Assembly: GCA_964367095.1 (NCBI GenBank)
Contig: CAYIXE010000009.1
Span: 1-24,698, forward strand
Source of the DNA: UBA927 sp964367095
GTDB lineage: Bacteria; Patescibacteriota; Microgenomatia; UBA10105; UBA927
Reading direction: 5' to 3'
Length of the DNA: 24,698 nucleotides
Shown: positions 13,924 through 22,024 of the stretch, piece after piece
How positions within the stretch are numbered: the first letter of the stretch is position 1
Layout of the letters: each line of letters begins with the position of its first letter
Made by a program: the position numbers and the translations under genes
The notes under the pieces: generated by a model
The model's input: the letters and a program-made list of their open reading frames with translations, nothing else
The model's database searches: none
Told to the model about the DNA's origin: nothing

Positions 13924-15639
13924 CTAATCTTGCGCAACTCTGAGCACCTCTTCAATCGTGGTAATACCCTCAAGCGCCTTTAAGTATCCGTCTTGTTTCA
14001 TAGTAATCATACCTTCTTCCACTGCTTTATTTTCGATCTCCTTCATCGGTGACTTTGAAAGCATCATTTTACTGATGGCATCAGTAACCGGAAATACTTC
14101 ATATATGCCCATTCGCCCAAAGTATCCAGTGCCACTGCATGTTTCGCACGGTGCACCATTCACCTCTCCTTTACCACGATATAACATCATGGGCTTATCA
14201 GCCTGCCACAGTGATCCGACAATTTTATGAAGATCGTCAAGAATCGCTTGTTCTGGAGCGTATTCTTCTTTACAAGTTGGGCAAACGCGTCTTGAAATAC
14301 GTTGTCCAACAATTGCCGTAAGCGCTGAGGCCAAAAGAAATGGTTCTGCACCTAAATCAATCAACCGGGGAATTGCGCCAGAAGCATTGTTGGTATGAAG
14401 AGTCGAAAACACTAAATGTCCAGTAAGTGCCGCTTGCACGGCAAGCTCTGAAGTTTCTTTATCACGAATTTCTCCGACGAGAATTATATTTGGATCTTGT
14501 CGTAAAAATGACCTAAGCCCGTTTGCAAACGTTAAACCCGCTTGGGGATTAACCTGTACTTGATTCACTCCGGAAATTTGATATTCCACAGGATCCTCCA
14601 AAGTCGAGATATTTACTTTCGCGTTATTTAAAATTGCGAGTACGGAATACAAGGTCGTCGTTTTACCAGAGCCAGTAGGCCCGGTGACAAGAATTATACC
14701 GTGGGGCCTACGAATCCCTGCCTCAAGATTCTTAAGCGCCGTACCCCGAAGTCCCAATTCGCCAAGGGTAGGAATGCCGCCGGATTTTTTCAGCAACCGC
14801 ATGACGATCTTTTCACCATTTACCGTAGGCAAACTTGAAACACGAAGGTCTACCTCTTGCTCTCCCATTTTAAAGTTGAAACGTCCATCTTGAGGCATAC
14901 GCTTCTCGTCAATTTTCATGTCACCTAATATTTTTATACGCGAAATTACTGCCTCATGAAGTTTGGCAGGAAGCATCAATCGCTCTTGTAAAATTCCATC
15001 GACGCGATATCGTACACGCGTGTCTCCTGGTTGTGGCTCAATATGAATGTCTGAAGCGCGTATGCGAATTGATTGCTCTAATATGGCTGAGACAATCTGG
15101 GCTATCGGCGCTTCGCGAATAATTTCGCCAAGATGACCTGCTTCATATGTTTTAATGGAAGATGTATTTTCTTTCAAAGCGGCGGTGACATCTGCCCCTA
15201 AATTTTGTGTATACAAATCTTCAATAGAGGAAAGAATATCATCTTGAAACGCCATAAATGGTTTGACCGGATGACCGGATTTCTTTTCCAGAAATTCCAG
15301 TACCTGAAAATCAAGAGGATCAAGCATCGCTACTGAAACCGTATTATTTTTCTGATCAACCTCAAAAGGCACTAACGTGTATCGACGGGCAACAGGCTCA
15401 GGAATAAGCGAGATGATATCCGGAGATATGGGTCTTCCCGTAAGAGAAATAAATGGAATACCCAAGGATTCTGCTCTGGCCTTAATAATATCTTCGTCAG
15501 TGACTAACTTTTTTCGCTTGAGTATTACTTCTTCCGACTCACCACTGTTTAATGCTTCGACCCGCACCGATTCAGCCAGTTCAAAGGATATTTTTTTATT
15601 GACAACCAGTGATGATAAAAGATATTGGGCAGTAGACAT
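13924..15639 (-). CDS. pilB: Type IV pilus extension ATPase PilB
   Basis: A 571-residue GspE/PilB-family ATPase that drives pilin assembly. Residues 1-150 form the N-terminal MshEN/GspE_N domain; the N2 domain carries RASDIHIEPQ and the Arg-rich RVRYRVDG. Walker A is GPTGSGKTT at 320-328, Walker B IILVGEIRD at 385-393, with the acidic (TLEDPVEY) and His (GHLVFSTLHTNNA) boxes between and after. A zinc-binding pair of CxxC motifs, C453/C456 (CPTC) and C498/C501 (CETC), is the PilB/GspE mark. It is first in the pilB-pilT-pilC operon and diverges from the holB-like gene across 48 bases. No Shine-Dalgarno sequence is seen before the ATG. Confidence 0.95.
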   Translation of the reverse strand: MSTAQYLLSSLVVNKKISFELAESVRVEALNSGESEEVILKRKKLVTDEDIIKARAESLGIPFISLTGRPISPDIISLIPEPVARRYTLVPFEVDQKNNTVSVAMLDPLDFQVLEFLEKKSGHPVKPFMAFQDDILSSIEDLYTQNLGADVTAALKENTSSIKTYEAGHLGEIIREAPIAQIVSAILEQSIRIRASDIHIEPQPGDTRVRYRVDGILQERLMLPAKLHEAVISRIKILGDMKIDEKRMPQDGRFNFKMGEQEVDLRVSSLPTVNGEKIVMRLLKKSGGIPTLGELGLRGTALKNLEAGIRRPHGIILVTGPTGSGKTTTLYSVLAILNNAKVNISTLEDPVEYQISGVNQVQVNPQAGLTFANGLRSFLRQDPNIILVGEIRDKETSELAVQAALTGHLVFSTLHTNNASGAIPRLIDLGAEPFLLASALTAIVGQRISRRVCPTCKEEYAPEQAILDDLHKIVGSLWQADKPMMLYRGKGEVNGAPCETCSGTGYFGRMGIYEVFPVTDAISKMMLSKSPMKEIENKAVEEGMITMKQDGYLKALEGITTIEEVLRVAQD

Positions 15640-15655
15640 AGTACTTTATCTATTA

Positions 15656-15677
15656 TTGACACGTTTAGATGTATAAT
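15656..15677 (+). promoter_or_regulatory. Promoter elements in the divergent pilB/holB gap
   Basis: The 48-bp gap must hold promoters for both genes. On the plus strand a perfect TATAAT (15672-15677) lies 10 bases before the ATG, which would give a nearly leaderless transcript. TTGACA (15656-15661) is perfect but only 10 bases from it, so the two cannot be one standard promoter. A minus-strand TTGAAT (15681-15676) could serve pilB. Confidence 0.35.
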
Positions 15678-15687
15678 TCAACTACCT

Positions 15688-16338
15688 ATGCATTCCTATC
15701 TTATCATTGGGTCTTTGGAACAAATTCGATTGACAGAAATACAAGCACGTCTTGACGCTTTAGATATATCTGAATTTGATGTCATAACGATTAATGCTTC
15801 TCAATCTTCTATCGGTATAAACGATGTTCGGGAATTTATTTCCAAATTGCAGCTTCTTCCATCCCAGTCTCCCATGGTAGCAGGCATTATCTCTGACGCA
15901 TCTTTACTTACCATGGAGGCCCAGCAGGCATTGTTAAAAACACTTGAAGAACCGCCATCGACTGCAATACTATTTCTTGGAATTTCTCAAAAAAATATAC
16001 TTTTGCCCACAATTCTTTCCCGTTTGGAATCCGTTGTTCTTAAGGAGAAAAATACAGCTTTAACACCAAATCGTTCTATCGATGAAGCATTAATAGAAAA
16101 TCTTTTAAACGCAAGTTCAGGGCAGAGACTCTCAATACTTTCACTCCCCTGTAAAACAAAAGAAGAGAGCAAGGTTTTTTTATCGGATGCTATAAATATT
16201 CTTCGAGAAAAACTTGCCCTTCATACTTCTTCCAACACAACGCACATTGCAACAATTCTTACCCGACTTTTGAAGCTTTATGATATAAACCAATCGAGCA
16301 TGAACATGCAGCTTCTTATAGAAAGCGCATTTCTCTAA
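15688..16338 (+). CDS. holB: DNA polymerase III delta-prime-like clamp-loader subunit
   Basis: A short (216 residues) clamp-loader family protein acting at the replication fork. The recognisable core is LLTMEAQQALLKTLEEPPSTAILFLGISQKNILLPTILSRLESV, the delta-prime/gamma signature including the position of the SRC motif (here SRL). There is no Walker A motif at the N-terminus, as in delta-prime, and the usual zinc cysteines are absent. E. coli HolB is about 334 residues, so the C-terminal domain is reduced. The ATG at 15688 is preferred; an earlier in-frame ATG at 15625 lies inside pilB on the other strand. A 38-bp REP-like repeat follows its stop by 16 bases. Confidence 0.8.
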   Translation: MHSYLIIGSLEQIRLTEIQARLDALDISEFDVITINASQSSIGINDVREFISKLQLLPSQSPMVAGIISDASLLTMEAQQALLKTLEEPPSTAILFLGISQKNILLPTILSRLESVVLKEKNTALTPNRSIDEALIENLLNASSGQRLSILSLPCKTKEESKVFLSDAINILREKLALHTSSNTTHIATILTRLLKLYDINQSSMNMQLLIESAFL

Positions 16339-16354
16339 CCGATAGTATCGTATA

Positions 16355-16392
16355 TCCCGATGTGCGAAGCTATTCCACCCCCGATGTGGAAT
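16355..16392 (+). repeat. 38-bp REP-like repeat, copy 3 (solitary)
   Basis: Identical to copies 1 and 2 although 9.4 kb away and with no transposase beside it. Hairpin at 16372-16392, GCGAAGC at 16364-16370. It lies in the gap after the holB-like gene, the usual kind of place for REP sequences. Confidence 0.85.
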
Positions 16393-16416
16393 AATATAAG
16401 AATAGTATAGACAAGG

Positions 16417-16445
16417 TTGAGTAGGTTGTGTAAAATAATTATATA
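16417..16445 (+). promoter_or_regulatory. Promoter candidate upstream of gyrB
   Basis: TTGAGT (16417-16422) and TATATA (16440-16445) are 17 bases apart. A transcript would start at or just inside the hairpin at 16449-16465 and carry the TATACCC element in its leader. The hairpin might instead simply end the upstream gene. Confidence 0.35.
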
Positions 16446-16448
16446 CTA

Positions 16449-16465
16449 CCCCGCCAAAGGCGGGG
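16449..16465 (+). terminator. GC-rich hairpin, possible terminator of the holB-like gene
   Basis: A perfect 7-bp stem CCCCGCC-AAA-GGCGGGG, followed by TTAGAGGTTT, a weak T-run. It ends the region between the holB-like gene and the TATACCC element. It could also act in the leader of gyrB if the promoter candidate just upstream is real. Confidence 0.55.
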
Positions 16466-16480
16466 TTAGAGGTTTACAAG

Positions 16481-16583
16481 TATACCCTTCTTACCTGAGT
16501 TTGCAACTTTTTCGTAAGAAAAATGTTGCTAACTCGGTTTAGAAGGAGTTATGCGCGGAACAATTCCGATTGTGTAGGGTATA
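16481..16583 (+). mobile_element. MITE-like TATACCC element, copy B, in front of gyrB
   Basis: 103 bp with inverted ends TATACCCTTC / GTAGGGTATA (nine of ten matching), about 96% identical to copy A in the opposite orientation. It ends 11 bases before the gyrB ATG, so it forms most of the near gyrB leader. It contains AGAAGGAG followed two bases later by ATG (16551) and an eight-codon frame ending in TAG at 16577. A second frame from the ATG at 16523 is open into gyrB in phase, which could add 24 residues. The internal hairpin GAGTTTGCAAC / GTTGCTAACTC could fold in RNA. Confidence 0.75.
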
Positions 16584-16594
16584 CTCCAAAACTC

Positions 16595-19500
16595 ATGACA
16601 AAAAAAGATTCTTACTCAGCAGATCAAATCGTCGTCCTTGAAGGACTTGACCCCGTACGCAAGCGCCCCGCTATGTACGTCGGGAGCACATCTTTGTCGG
16701 GAGTACAGCATTGTCTCAATGAAATTATCGACAATTCGATTGACGAAGCTCTTGCAGGATTTGCCAAAAATGTATGGGTCACCATACATGCAGATGATTC
16801 TATCACCGTAAAAGATGATGGACGCGGCATTCCTGTAGAAAAACAAGCCAAATACAATGTATCAGCTCTTGAGCTTGTCATGACCAAACTCCATGCTGGC
16901 GGCAAATTTGAAGGAAAAGCATACAAAGTCTCCGGCGGTCTTCATGGGGTTGGAGCATCGGTGGTAAATGCTCTCTCAACAAATGTCAGTGTTGAAGTCC
17001 ATCGAGAAGGAAAAGCTTGGACACAATCGTACAAAAGAGGCAAAGCGGTTTCTGCTGTCAAAGTAATCGGTAAAGCAAAAGACACAGGAACTATCGTAAC
17101 GTTTCGACCCGACGAAGAAATTTTCAAAGAAGGTATTAGCTTAAGCTTTGATGTAATCAAAAAGCAAGTGCGGGATCGCGCGTATCTTATTGCAGCCCTC
17201 GCATTTCACCTTAGCGATGAGCGTTCCGGGGAGAAGTCGAGTTATTACTTCGAGGGAGGAATACGTTCACTGGTTGCCGCGCTAAACAGAACCAAGATTA
17301 CATTGCATGAACCAATTTATTTCTCTCGTTGCCAAGATGATATGATTATTGAAGTTGCTATCCAATATAATAATGATTTTTCAGAAAACGTTGACTCATT
17401 TGTCAATGTCATTCCCACACCTGAAGGCGGCACACATCTTATCGGATTTCGAATGGCGTTGACCCGAGTCATCAATGACTATGGCAAAAAAATTGGTGCG
17501 TTTAAAGATACCAATGATGCAGTAACGGGCGAAGACACGCGAGAGGGATTGACGGCAATCGTCTACCTTAAAATGCCGTCAACTAATCTTCAATTTGAAG
17601 GTCAAACCAAAGGTAAGCTTGGCAATTCTGAAGTACAGCCATTTGTAGCTGCCGCCACCAAGGAAGCGCTCGATACCTATTTTGAAGAAAATCCGCAAGA
17701 CGCCAGAAAAATATTGGAAAAAGTCTATTTAGCGGCCCGCGCGCGTATGGCTGCCAAAGCTGCTAAAGATGCCATTATCCGAAAAGGAGCACTTGAGGGC
17801 GCGAGTCTTCCCGGAAAACTTGCGGATTGTCAGGAAAAAGACCCCAGTGTTTCAGAGCTTTATATCGTCGAGGGTGATTCTGCCGGCGGATGTTTTGATG
17901 GAGATACCAAAGTTGCGCTCACAGACGGACGCAATATAACGTTTAAAGAGCTCATAAAAGAACATGCCAGCGGAAAACAAAACTACTGTTATACGATAAC
18001 AGTAAATGGAACCATTGCTATAGCACCCATAAAAGAGCCGAGACGCACAAAAACAAATGCCCAGGTCATCAAAATTGTTTTGGATAATGGAGAAGAGATT
18101 ATTTGCACGCCAGATCATCGCTTCATGCTTAAAGATGGCTCATATAAAAAGGCGCATGAATTAACACTCATAGATTCTCTTATGCCGCTTCGTCGCCAAC
18201 TATCACGCATTGGTAAACGGATTACTATAAAAGATTATGAGTTAGTATTTGATCCAGGACTTAACCGTTGGATATTTACACATTTATTAGCGGATCAATA
18301 TAATATCGCCAACGGCATCTATAAAGAAGCCTACGGTGATCATCGACATCACATTGATTTTAACAAAAAAAACAACAACCCCGTTAATATCAAACGTCTT
18401 TCTAGAGACGAACATCTCCATCTTCACAAAACACTTCTGGAAAAAACATTACATAGACCAGATGTTAAGCAAAAAGTCGCGGCTTTACATAAAACACCTG
18501 CGTTTCGCCAAAAACTACAACAAGCAATGACAACGCCTGCCATGCGAACGCTTTTACGTGCTCGTGCCAAAAAACAATGGCAGAATCCTTCATACAAAAA
18601 ATATATGACCGAAAAATTTCTTGCATTCTATTCCAGCAATAAAGACTATCGGGAAAAAAATAATACACTCCTAAATAAAGAACAAAAAAAATACTGGAAC
18701 GACCCAGCTCATAGGCGCCTCCAGGCTGCATTGGTACGGGAATTTTTTGCCAATCATCCAGATCGAAGAGAAAACTTGCGCACTTTAGCTAACAAGCAAT
18801 GGTGTGATGAAGTTCTTCGGGTATGGCGTAGGCAAAAAACAAAAGAACAATGGACCGATACGTTCCGGTTAATACGGAAAGCTTCATATAATAAAACGTA
18901 TCTGCAAAAAGCACTTTCTGTTCTCCATTCTCTCTATGAAACAAGAGGAAAAATAAATCAAAACGAATATGAACACATGCGAGTAACTACTCGCGACCGA
19001 AATCTTATTCGATACGAAACAATCCGAAGAAGGTTTTTTGAAGATGATGAACATCTGTTTCGACAAGCCATCGTCAACTACAACCACAAAATTAAAAAAA
19101 TAATTTCTCTTGAAAAACGAGTAGATGTCTACGATGTTGAAATTCCTGGAACACATAATTTTGCGTTAGCGTCAGGAATATTTGTACACAACAGCGCAAA
19201 ACAGGGCCGCGATCGTAAATTTCAAGCCATTTTGCCTTTGAAAGGCAAAATTCTTAACACTGAACGCGCAAGACTGGATAAAATTGTCGAATTTGAAGAG
19301 TTAAAAAATCTGGTCATCGCTCTGGGCATGGGGATAGCAGAAAGCTTAAATCCCGAAAAGCTTCGGTATCATCGCATAATTATTATGACTGACGCAGATG
19401 TCGACGGAGAACACATCATGACGCTTCTTCTTACATTCTTTTATCGTCATTTGCCCTATGTCGTTGAACACGGACATCTCTATATCGCACAGCCGCCACT

Positions 19501-19816
19501 GTTTAAAATTACCTTTGTGGGCAGTAAACTCATTCATTACGCATATTCTGATGAAGAACGTGATGAAATTCTTAAAAATCAAAACACAACAACTAAAACA
19601 CCGCCAAATATTCAACGATACAAAGGCTTGGGAGAAATGAATCCGGAACAATTGTGGGAAACGACAATGAATCCTGTCAATCGAGTGCTTAGAAAAGTTA
19701 TGCTTGCCGATGCGCAAGAAGCAGACCAGGTCTTTGCCATGCTTATGGGTGATGAAGTGCCGCCAAGAAAACATTTTATACAGACCCATGCAAAAAGTGC
19801 TACTCTAGATTTATAA
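16595..19816 (+). CDS. gyrB: DNA gyrase subunit B with an in-frame intein
   Basis: The ATPase subunit of DNA gyrase, which with GyrA adds negative supercoils. The precursor has 1073 residues; removing the 434-residue intein leaves 639, a normal GyrB length. The ATG at 16595 (MTKKDSYSADQIVVLEGLDPVRKRPAMYVGS) gives the standard start; the in-phase ATG at 16523 lies in the mobile element. The GHKL ATPase shows E43/N46 (NEIIDNSIDEA), DDGRGIP and GGLHGVG. The toprim domain has E426 (VEGDSAGG) and, after the intein, the acidic MTDADVDGEH, then QRYKGLGEMNPEQLWETTMNP. No clear Shine-Dalgarno sequence precedes this ATG. gyrA lies about 2.2 kb downstream, after hppA. Confidence 0.96.
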   Translation: MTKKDSYSADQIVVLEGLDPVRKRPAMYVGSTSLSGVQHCLNEIIDNSIDEALAGFAKNVWVTIHADDSITVKDDGRGIPVEKQAKYNVSALELVMTKLHAGGKFEGKAYKVSGGLHGVGASVVNALSTNVSVEVHREGKAWTQSYKRGKAVSAVKVIGKAKDTGTIVTFRPDEEIFKEGISLSFDVIKKQVRDRAYLIAALAFHLSDERSGEKSSYYFEGGIRSLVAALNRTKITLHEPIYFSRCQDDMIIEVAIQYNNDFSENVDSFVNVIPTPEGGTHLIGFRMALTRVINDYGKKIGAFKDTNDAVTGEDTREGLTAIVYLKMPSTNLQFEGQTKGKLGNSEVQPFVAAATKEALDTYFEENPQDARKILEKVYLAARARMAAKAAKDAIIRKGALEGASLPGKLADCQEKDPSVSELYIVEGDSAGGCFDGDTKVALTDGRNITFKELIKEHASGKQNYCYTITVNGTIAIAPIKEPRRTKTNAQVIKIVLDNGEEIICTPDHRFMLKDGSYKKAHELTLIDSLMPLRRQLSRIGKRITIKDYELVFDPGLNRWIFTHLLADQYNIANGIYKEAYGDHRHHIDFNKKNNNPVNIKRLSRDEHLHLHKTLLEKTLHRPDVKQKVAALHKTPAFRQKLQQAMTTPAMRTLLRARAKKQWQNPSYKKYMTEKFLAFYSSNKDYREKNNTLLNKEQKKYWNDPAHRRLQAALVREFFANHPDRRENLRTLANKQWCDEVLRVWRRQKTKEQWTDTFRLIRKASYNKTYLQKALSVLHSLYETRGKINQNEYEHMRVTTRDRNLIRYETIRRRFFEDDEHLFRQAIVNYNHKIKKIISLEKRVDVYDVEIPGTHNFALASGIFVHNSAKQGRDRKFQAILPLKGKILNTERARLDKIVEFEELKNLVIALGMGIAESLNPEKLRYHRIIIMTDADVDGEHIMTLLLTFFYRHLPYVVEHGHLYIAQPPLFKITFVGSKLIHYAYSDEERDEILKNQNTTTKTPPNIQRYKGLGEMNPEQLWETTMNPVNRVLRKVMLADAQEADQVFAMLMGDEVPPRKHFIQTHAKSATLDL
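17891..19192 (+). other. GyrB intein, 434 residues, with HNH homing-endonuclease region
   Basis: A self-splicing intein inserted in the toprim motif after EGDSAGG and before SAKQGRDR. It starts with Cys1 (CFDGDTKVALTDG), has the block B TPDH motif at residues 73-76, and ends DVYDVEIPGTHNFALASGIFVHN with Ser as +1 extein residue, so all splicing residues are present. From memory the splicing blocks closely resemble those of the Synechocystis GyrB mini-intein at the same site. Between blocks B and F, about residues 105-390, lies an insert with an HNH-type motif (H153/H154, N167, H176/H178 in HRHHIDFNKK...LSRDEHLHLHK). It is followed by basic repeats such as QWQNPSYKKYM and YWNDPAHRRLQ, likely DNA-binding. 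The frame is intact, so both splicing and homing may work. Confidence 0.93.
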
Positions 19817-19927
19817 TTGAAGCACTTTGCAGTCCGCCAAAAAGCGCTCTGTGAGCCGCGCTACGAACAGTAGGTAAGGCGAACAGAAAGCTGTGGAGGA
19901 CGAAGTCAGCTACATTGGATTTATAAT
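19808..19927. repeat. 10-bp direct repeats around a 100-bp structured segment
   Basis: GATTTATAAT occurs at 19808-19817, where it contains the gyrB stop, and again at 19918-19927. The 100 bases between look richer in G/C than the surroundings. They can fold: outer stem GTCCGCC (19832-19838) with GGAGGAC (19895-19901, one mismatch), inside it AGCGC (19843) with GCGCT (19858) and ACAG-AAAG-CTGT (19883-19894). This may be a small inserted element with a target duplication or a structured RNA; I do not recognise it. Confidence 0.5.
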
Positions 19928-19943
19928 AAAATTGTAATAATAT
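19915..19943 (+). promoter_or_regulatory. Promoter candidate for hppA
   Basis: TTGGAT (19915-19920) and TAATAT (19938-19943) are 17 bases apart in an AT-rich stretch 56 bases before the hppA ATG. It overlaps the right-hand 10-bp direct repeat. Confidence 0.45.
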
Positions 19944-19956
19944 TTAACTCGAAACA

Positions 19957-19973
19957 ATTTTCTACAAGAAAAT
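19957..19973 (+). promoter_or_regulatory. Hairpin in the hppA leader
   Basis: A perfect inverted repeat, ATTTTCT-ACA-AGAAAAT, 11 bases before the ribosome site. It is AT-rich with no T-run, so a weak RNA hairpin or an operator is more likely than a terminator. Confidence 0.4.
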
Positions 19974-19983
19974 GGTTCAGAGT

Positions 19984-19991
19984 AAAGGAGG
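19984..19991 (+). promoter_or_regulatory. Strong ribosome binding site of hppA
   Basis: AAAGGAGG, seven bases before the ATG at 19999. It is the best ribosome site in the window and rejects the earlier in-frame ATG at 19972. Confidence 0.8.
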
Positions 19992-19998
19992 ATCATAT

Positions 19999-22011
19999 AT
20001 GAATTCGTTACTACTATATGCATTAACCGGGGGAGTAATCGCAATTATTTACGGAGCGTATCTTGCCATAAATATTCTTAAACTCCCAAGAGGGACTGCT
20101 GATATGAATGCGATCTCCGACGCTATCGCTGAAGGCGCAGTTGCATTTCTTAAACGTGAATACGCCGCCATCTCCCTACTCTCTGTAGCAATTATCATAC
20201 TTATGGGATTGACCCTCGGTTGGGATTCAGCGCTCGGTTTTGGCATAGGTGCTTTTTGTTCAGCGTTGGCAGGCGCTGTTGGCATGAGTGTCGCTGTGCG
20301 GGCGAACATAAGAACAAGCGAAGCTGCCAAAAGCGGTCTTTCGTTAGCGCTTTCTGTCGCATTTAAAGGAGGAGCTGTAACAGGACTTATGGTAGCTGGG
20401 CTTGCTCTTCTTTCACTAGTTGTAACCTATTATTTTACTATCGCAAACCAAATAGGACCCTTAAGCCTTACACCGTTAATCGCGCTTGGATTTGGCGGAT
20501 CGCTTGTCTCCGTTTTTGCCCGTTTGGGCGGCGGAATTTATACCAAAGGAGCTGACGTTGGCACTGACATGGTCGGAAAAATTGAAAAAGGAATTCCTGA
20601 AGATGATCCAAGAAATCCGGGAGTCATAGCAGATTTGGTAGGAGACAATGTTGGAGATGATGCGGGAATGGCTGCTGATTTATTTGAAACCTATGTAGTA
20701 ACTGCCGTTGCTACGATGCTTCTTGGACATTTAACTCTACCCCAAAGCACGAATGCATTATTTTTCCCAATGATAGTGGGAGCTGTCGGCGTTGTGGCAT
20801 CAATTCTTGGCACATTATTTGTCAAACTTGGAAAATCAAAAAACATCATGGGAGCGCTCTACAAAGGACTACTATCCAGCAGTATCTTTAGTGCTCTAAT
20901 GTTTTATCCCATCACGAAACTTCTTATGGCTGACAATGGAGTATACCCAATCATGAATCTTTATGGAGCAAGTTTGTTGGGAATTTTGGTCACCATAGGT
21001 ATGGTAGGAATCACCGAGTACTTTACCTCAACGCAATTTGGTCCGGTAAAAAAGCTTGCCGATGCATCCAATACGGGACATGGCACCAATATCATCGCGG
21101 GTCTTGCATTATCAATGAAATCTACACTTGCTCCGGTGCTTCTTATCGCCGGCGCTATGCTTGCCGCACATGCTCTCGCTGGGCTCTATGGTGTCGCACT
21201 TGCGGGCATGGCTATGCTCTCCCTATCAGGCATTGTTATCGCAATCGACGCATTCGGTCCTATTACAGATAACGCCGGCGGCATTGCTGAGATGACAAAT
21301 CAACCGGAAAAAGTACGAAATGTGACCGATGCACTCGATGCGGTCGGCAACACAACCAAAGCAGTAACCAAAGGCTATGCCATAGCTTCTGCAGGACTTG
21401 CATCCCTTGTGTTATTTGCAAGCTACACCCAGGAATTAGGCAACTTTGCAGCGAGAGGATTCAGACTCGATGATCCGTATGTGTTAGTCGGATTATTTAT
21501 AGGCGCTGCACTTCCTTATATGTTTGGCGCGCTTGCTATGGAGGCTGTAGGAAATGCGGCAGGTGCCGTAGTAGTAGAGGTTCGACGTCAATTTAAAACC
21601 ATTAAAGGAATTATGGAAGGAAAAGCAACACCCGAGTATGGAAAAGCCGTCGATATCGTCACCAGAGCGGCACTCAAAGAAATGATTTTGCCAGCATCTC
21701 TTCCTGTCATAGTGCCAATAATTGTCGGTTTCACCCTTGGTGCTTCTGCCCTTGGCGGCCTATTGATGGGCACGATAATAACAGGCCTTTTTGTCGCTAT
21801 TTCGATGACCACGGGAGGCGCTGCTTGGGATAACGCCAAAAAATATATTGAGGCAGGACATTTTGGCGGTAAAGGTTCACCTGCTCATCAAGCGGCGGTG
21901 ACAGGCGACACGGTCGGTGATCCCTACAAAGATACTGCGGGTCCTGCCATAAATCCCATGATAAAGGTAGCCAACATCGTCGCCCTTTTGATTGCATCAT
22001 ATTTACACTAA
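19999..22011 (+). CDS. hppA: Membrane-bound ion-pumping pyrophosphatase, potassium-independent type
   Basis: A 670-residue integral membrane enzyme (about 15-16 helices) that hydrolyses pyrophosphate and pumps protons, or in some members sodium, across the membrane. The diagnostic loop GGGIYTKGADVGTDMVGKIEKGIPEDDPRNPGVIADLVGDNVGDDAGMAADLFETY binds magnesium pyrophosphate. A second acidic set is FGPITDNAGGIAEM, and the end carries GDTVGDPYKDTAGPAINPMIKV. In the helix that decides cation dependence the sequence is GNTTKAVTKGYAIASAG: Lys follows GNTT where potassium-dependent enzymes have Ala, so it should be potassium-independent. It has its own promoter candidate and a strong ribosome site; gyrA follows after 13 bases and may be cotranscribed. 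In a cell with reduced metabolism it would recover energy from biosynthetic pyrophosphate. Confidence 0.95.
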   Translation: MNSLLLYALTGGVIAIIYGAYLAINILKLPRGTADMNAISDAIAEGAVAFLKREYAAISLLSVAIIILMGLTLGWDSALGFGIGAFCSALAGAVGMSVAVRANIRTSEAAKSGLSLALSVAFKGGAVTGLMVAGLALLSLVVTYYFTIANQIGPLSLTPLIALGFGGSLVSVFARLGGGIYTKGADVGTDMVGKIEKGIPEDDPRNPGVIADLVGDNVGDDAGMAADLFETYVVTAVATMLLGHLTLPQSTNALFFPMIVGAVGVVASILGTLFVKLGKSKNIMGALYKGLLSSSIFSALMFYPITKLLMADNGVYPIMNLYGASLLGILVTIGMVGITEYFTSTQFGPVKKLADASNTGHGTNIIAGLALSMKSTLAPVLLIAGAMLAAHALAGLYGVALAGMAMLSLSGIVIAIDAFGPITDNAGGIAEMTNQPEKVRNVTDALDAVGNTTKAVTKGYAIASAGLASLVLFASYTQELGNFAARGFRLDDPYVLVGLFIGAALPYMFGALAMEAVGNAAGAVVVEVRRQFKTIKGIMEGKATPEYGKAVDIVTRAALKEMILPASLPVIVPIIVGFTLGASALGGLLMGTIITGLFVAISMTTGGAAWDNAKKYIEAGHFGGKGSPAHQAAVTGDTVGDPYKDTAGPAINPMIKVANIVALLIASYLH

Positions 22012-22024
22012 CAAGAATTAAATT

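Noticed and set aside
15625..15687. Longer N-terminus for the holB-like protein from the ATG at 15625
   Set aside because: It would run through the start of pilB on the other strand and add residues unlike the family. ATG 15688 gives the usual MHSYLIIG start.
6134..16392. Three 38-bp repeats considered as a CRISPR array
   Set aside because: The spacings are 710 bp and 9.4 kb, there are no regular spacers and no cas genes; the RAYT explanation is better.
16523..16594. GyrB start at the ATG inside the mobile element, taken as the main start
   Set aside because: GyrB proteins normally begin close to the ATG at 16595, and the added 24 residues are element-derived. It is kept only as a possible secondary start.
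19817..19971. tRNA, tmRNA or RNase P RNA in the gyrB-hppA gap
   Set aside because: The segment can fold, but no CCA end, anticodon arm or known conserved core was found by eye.
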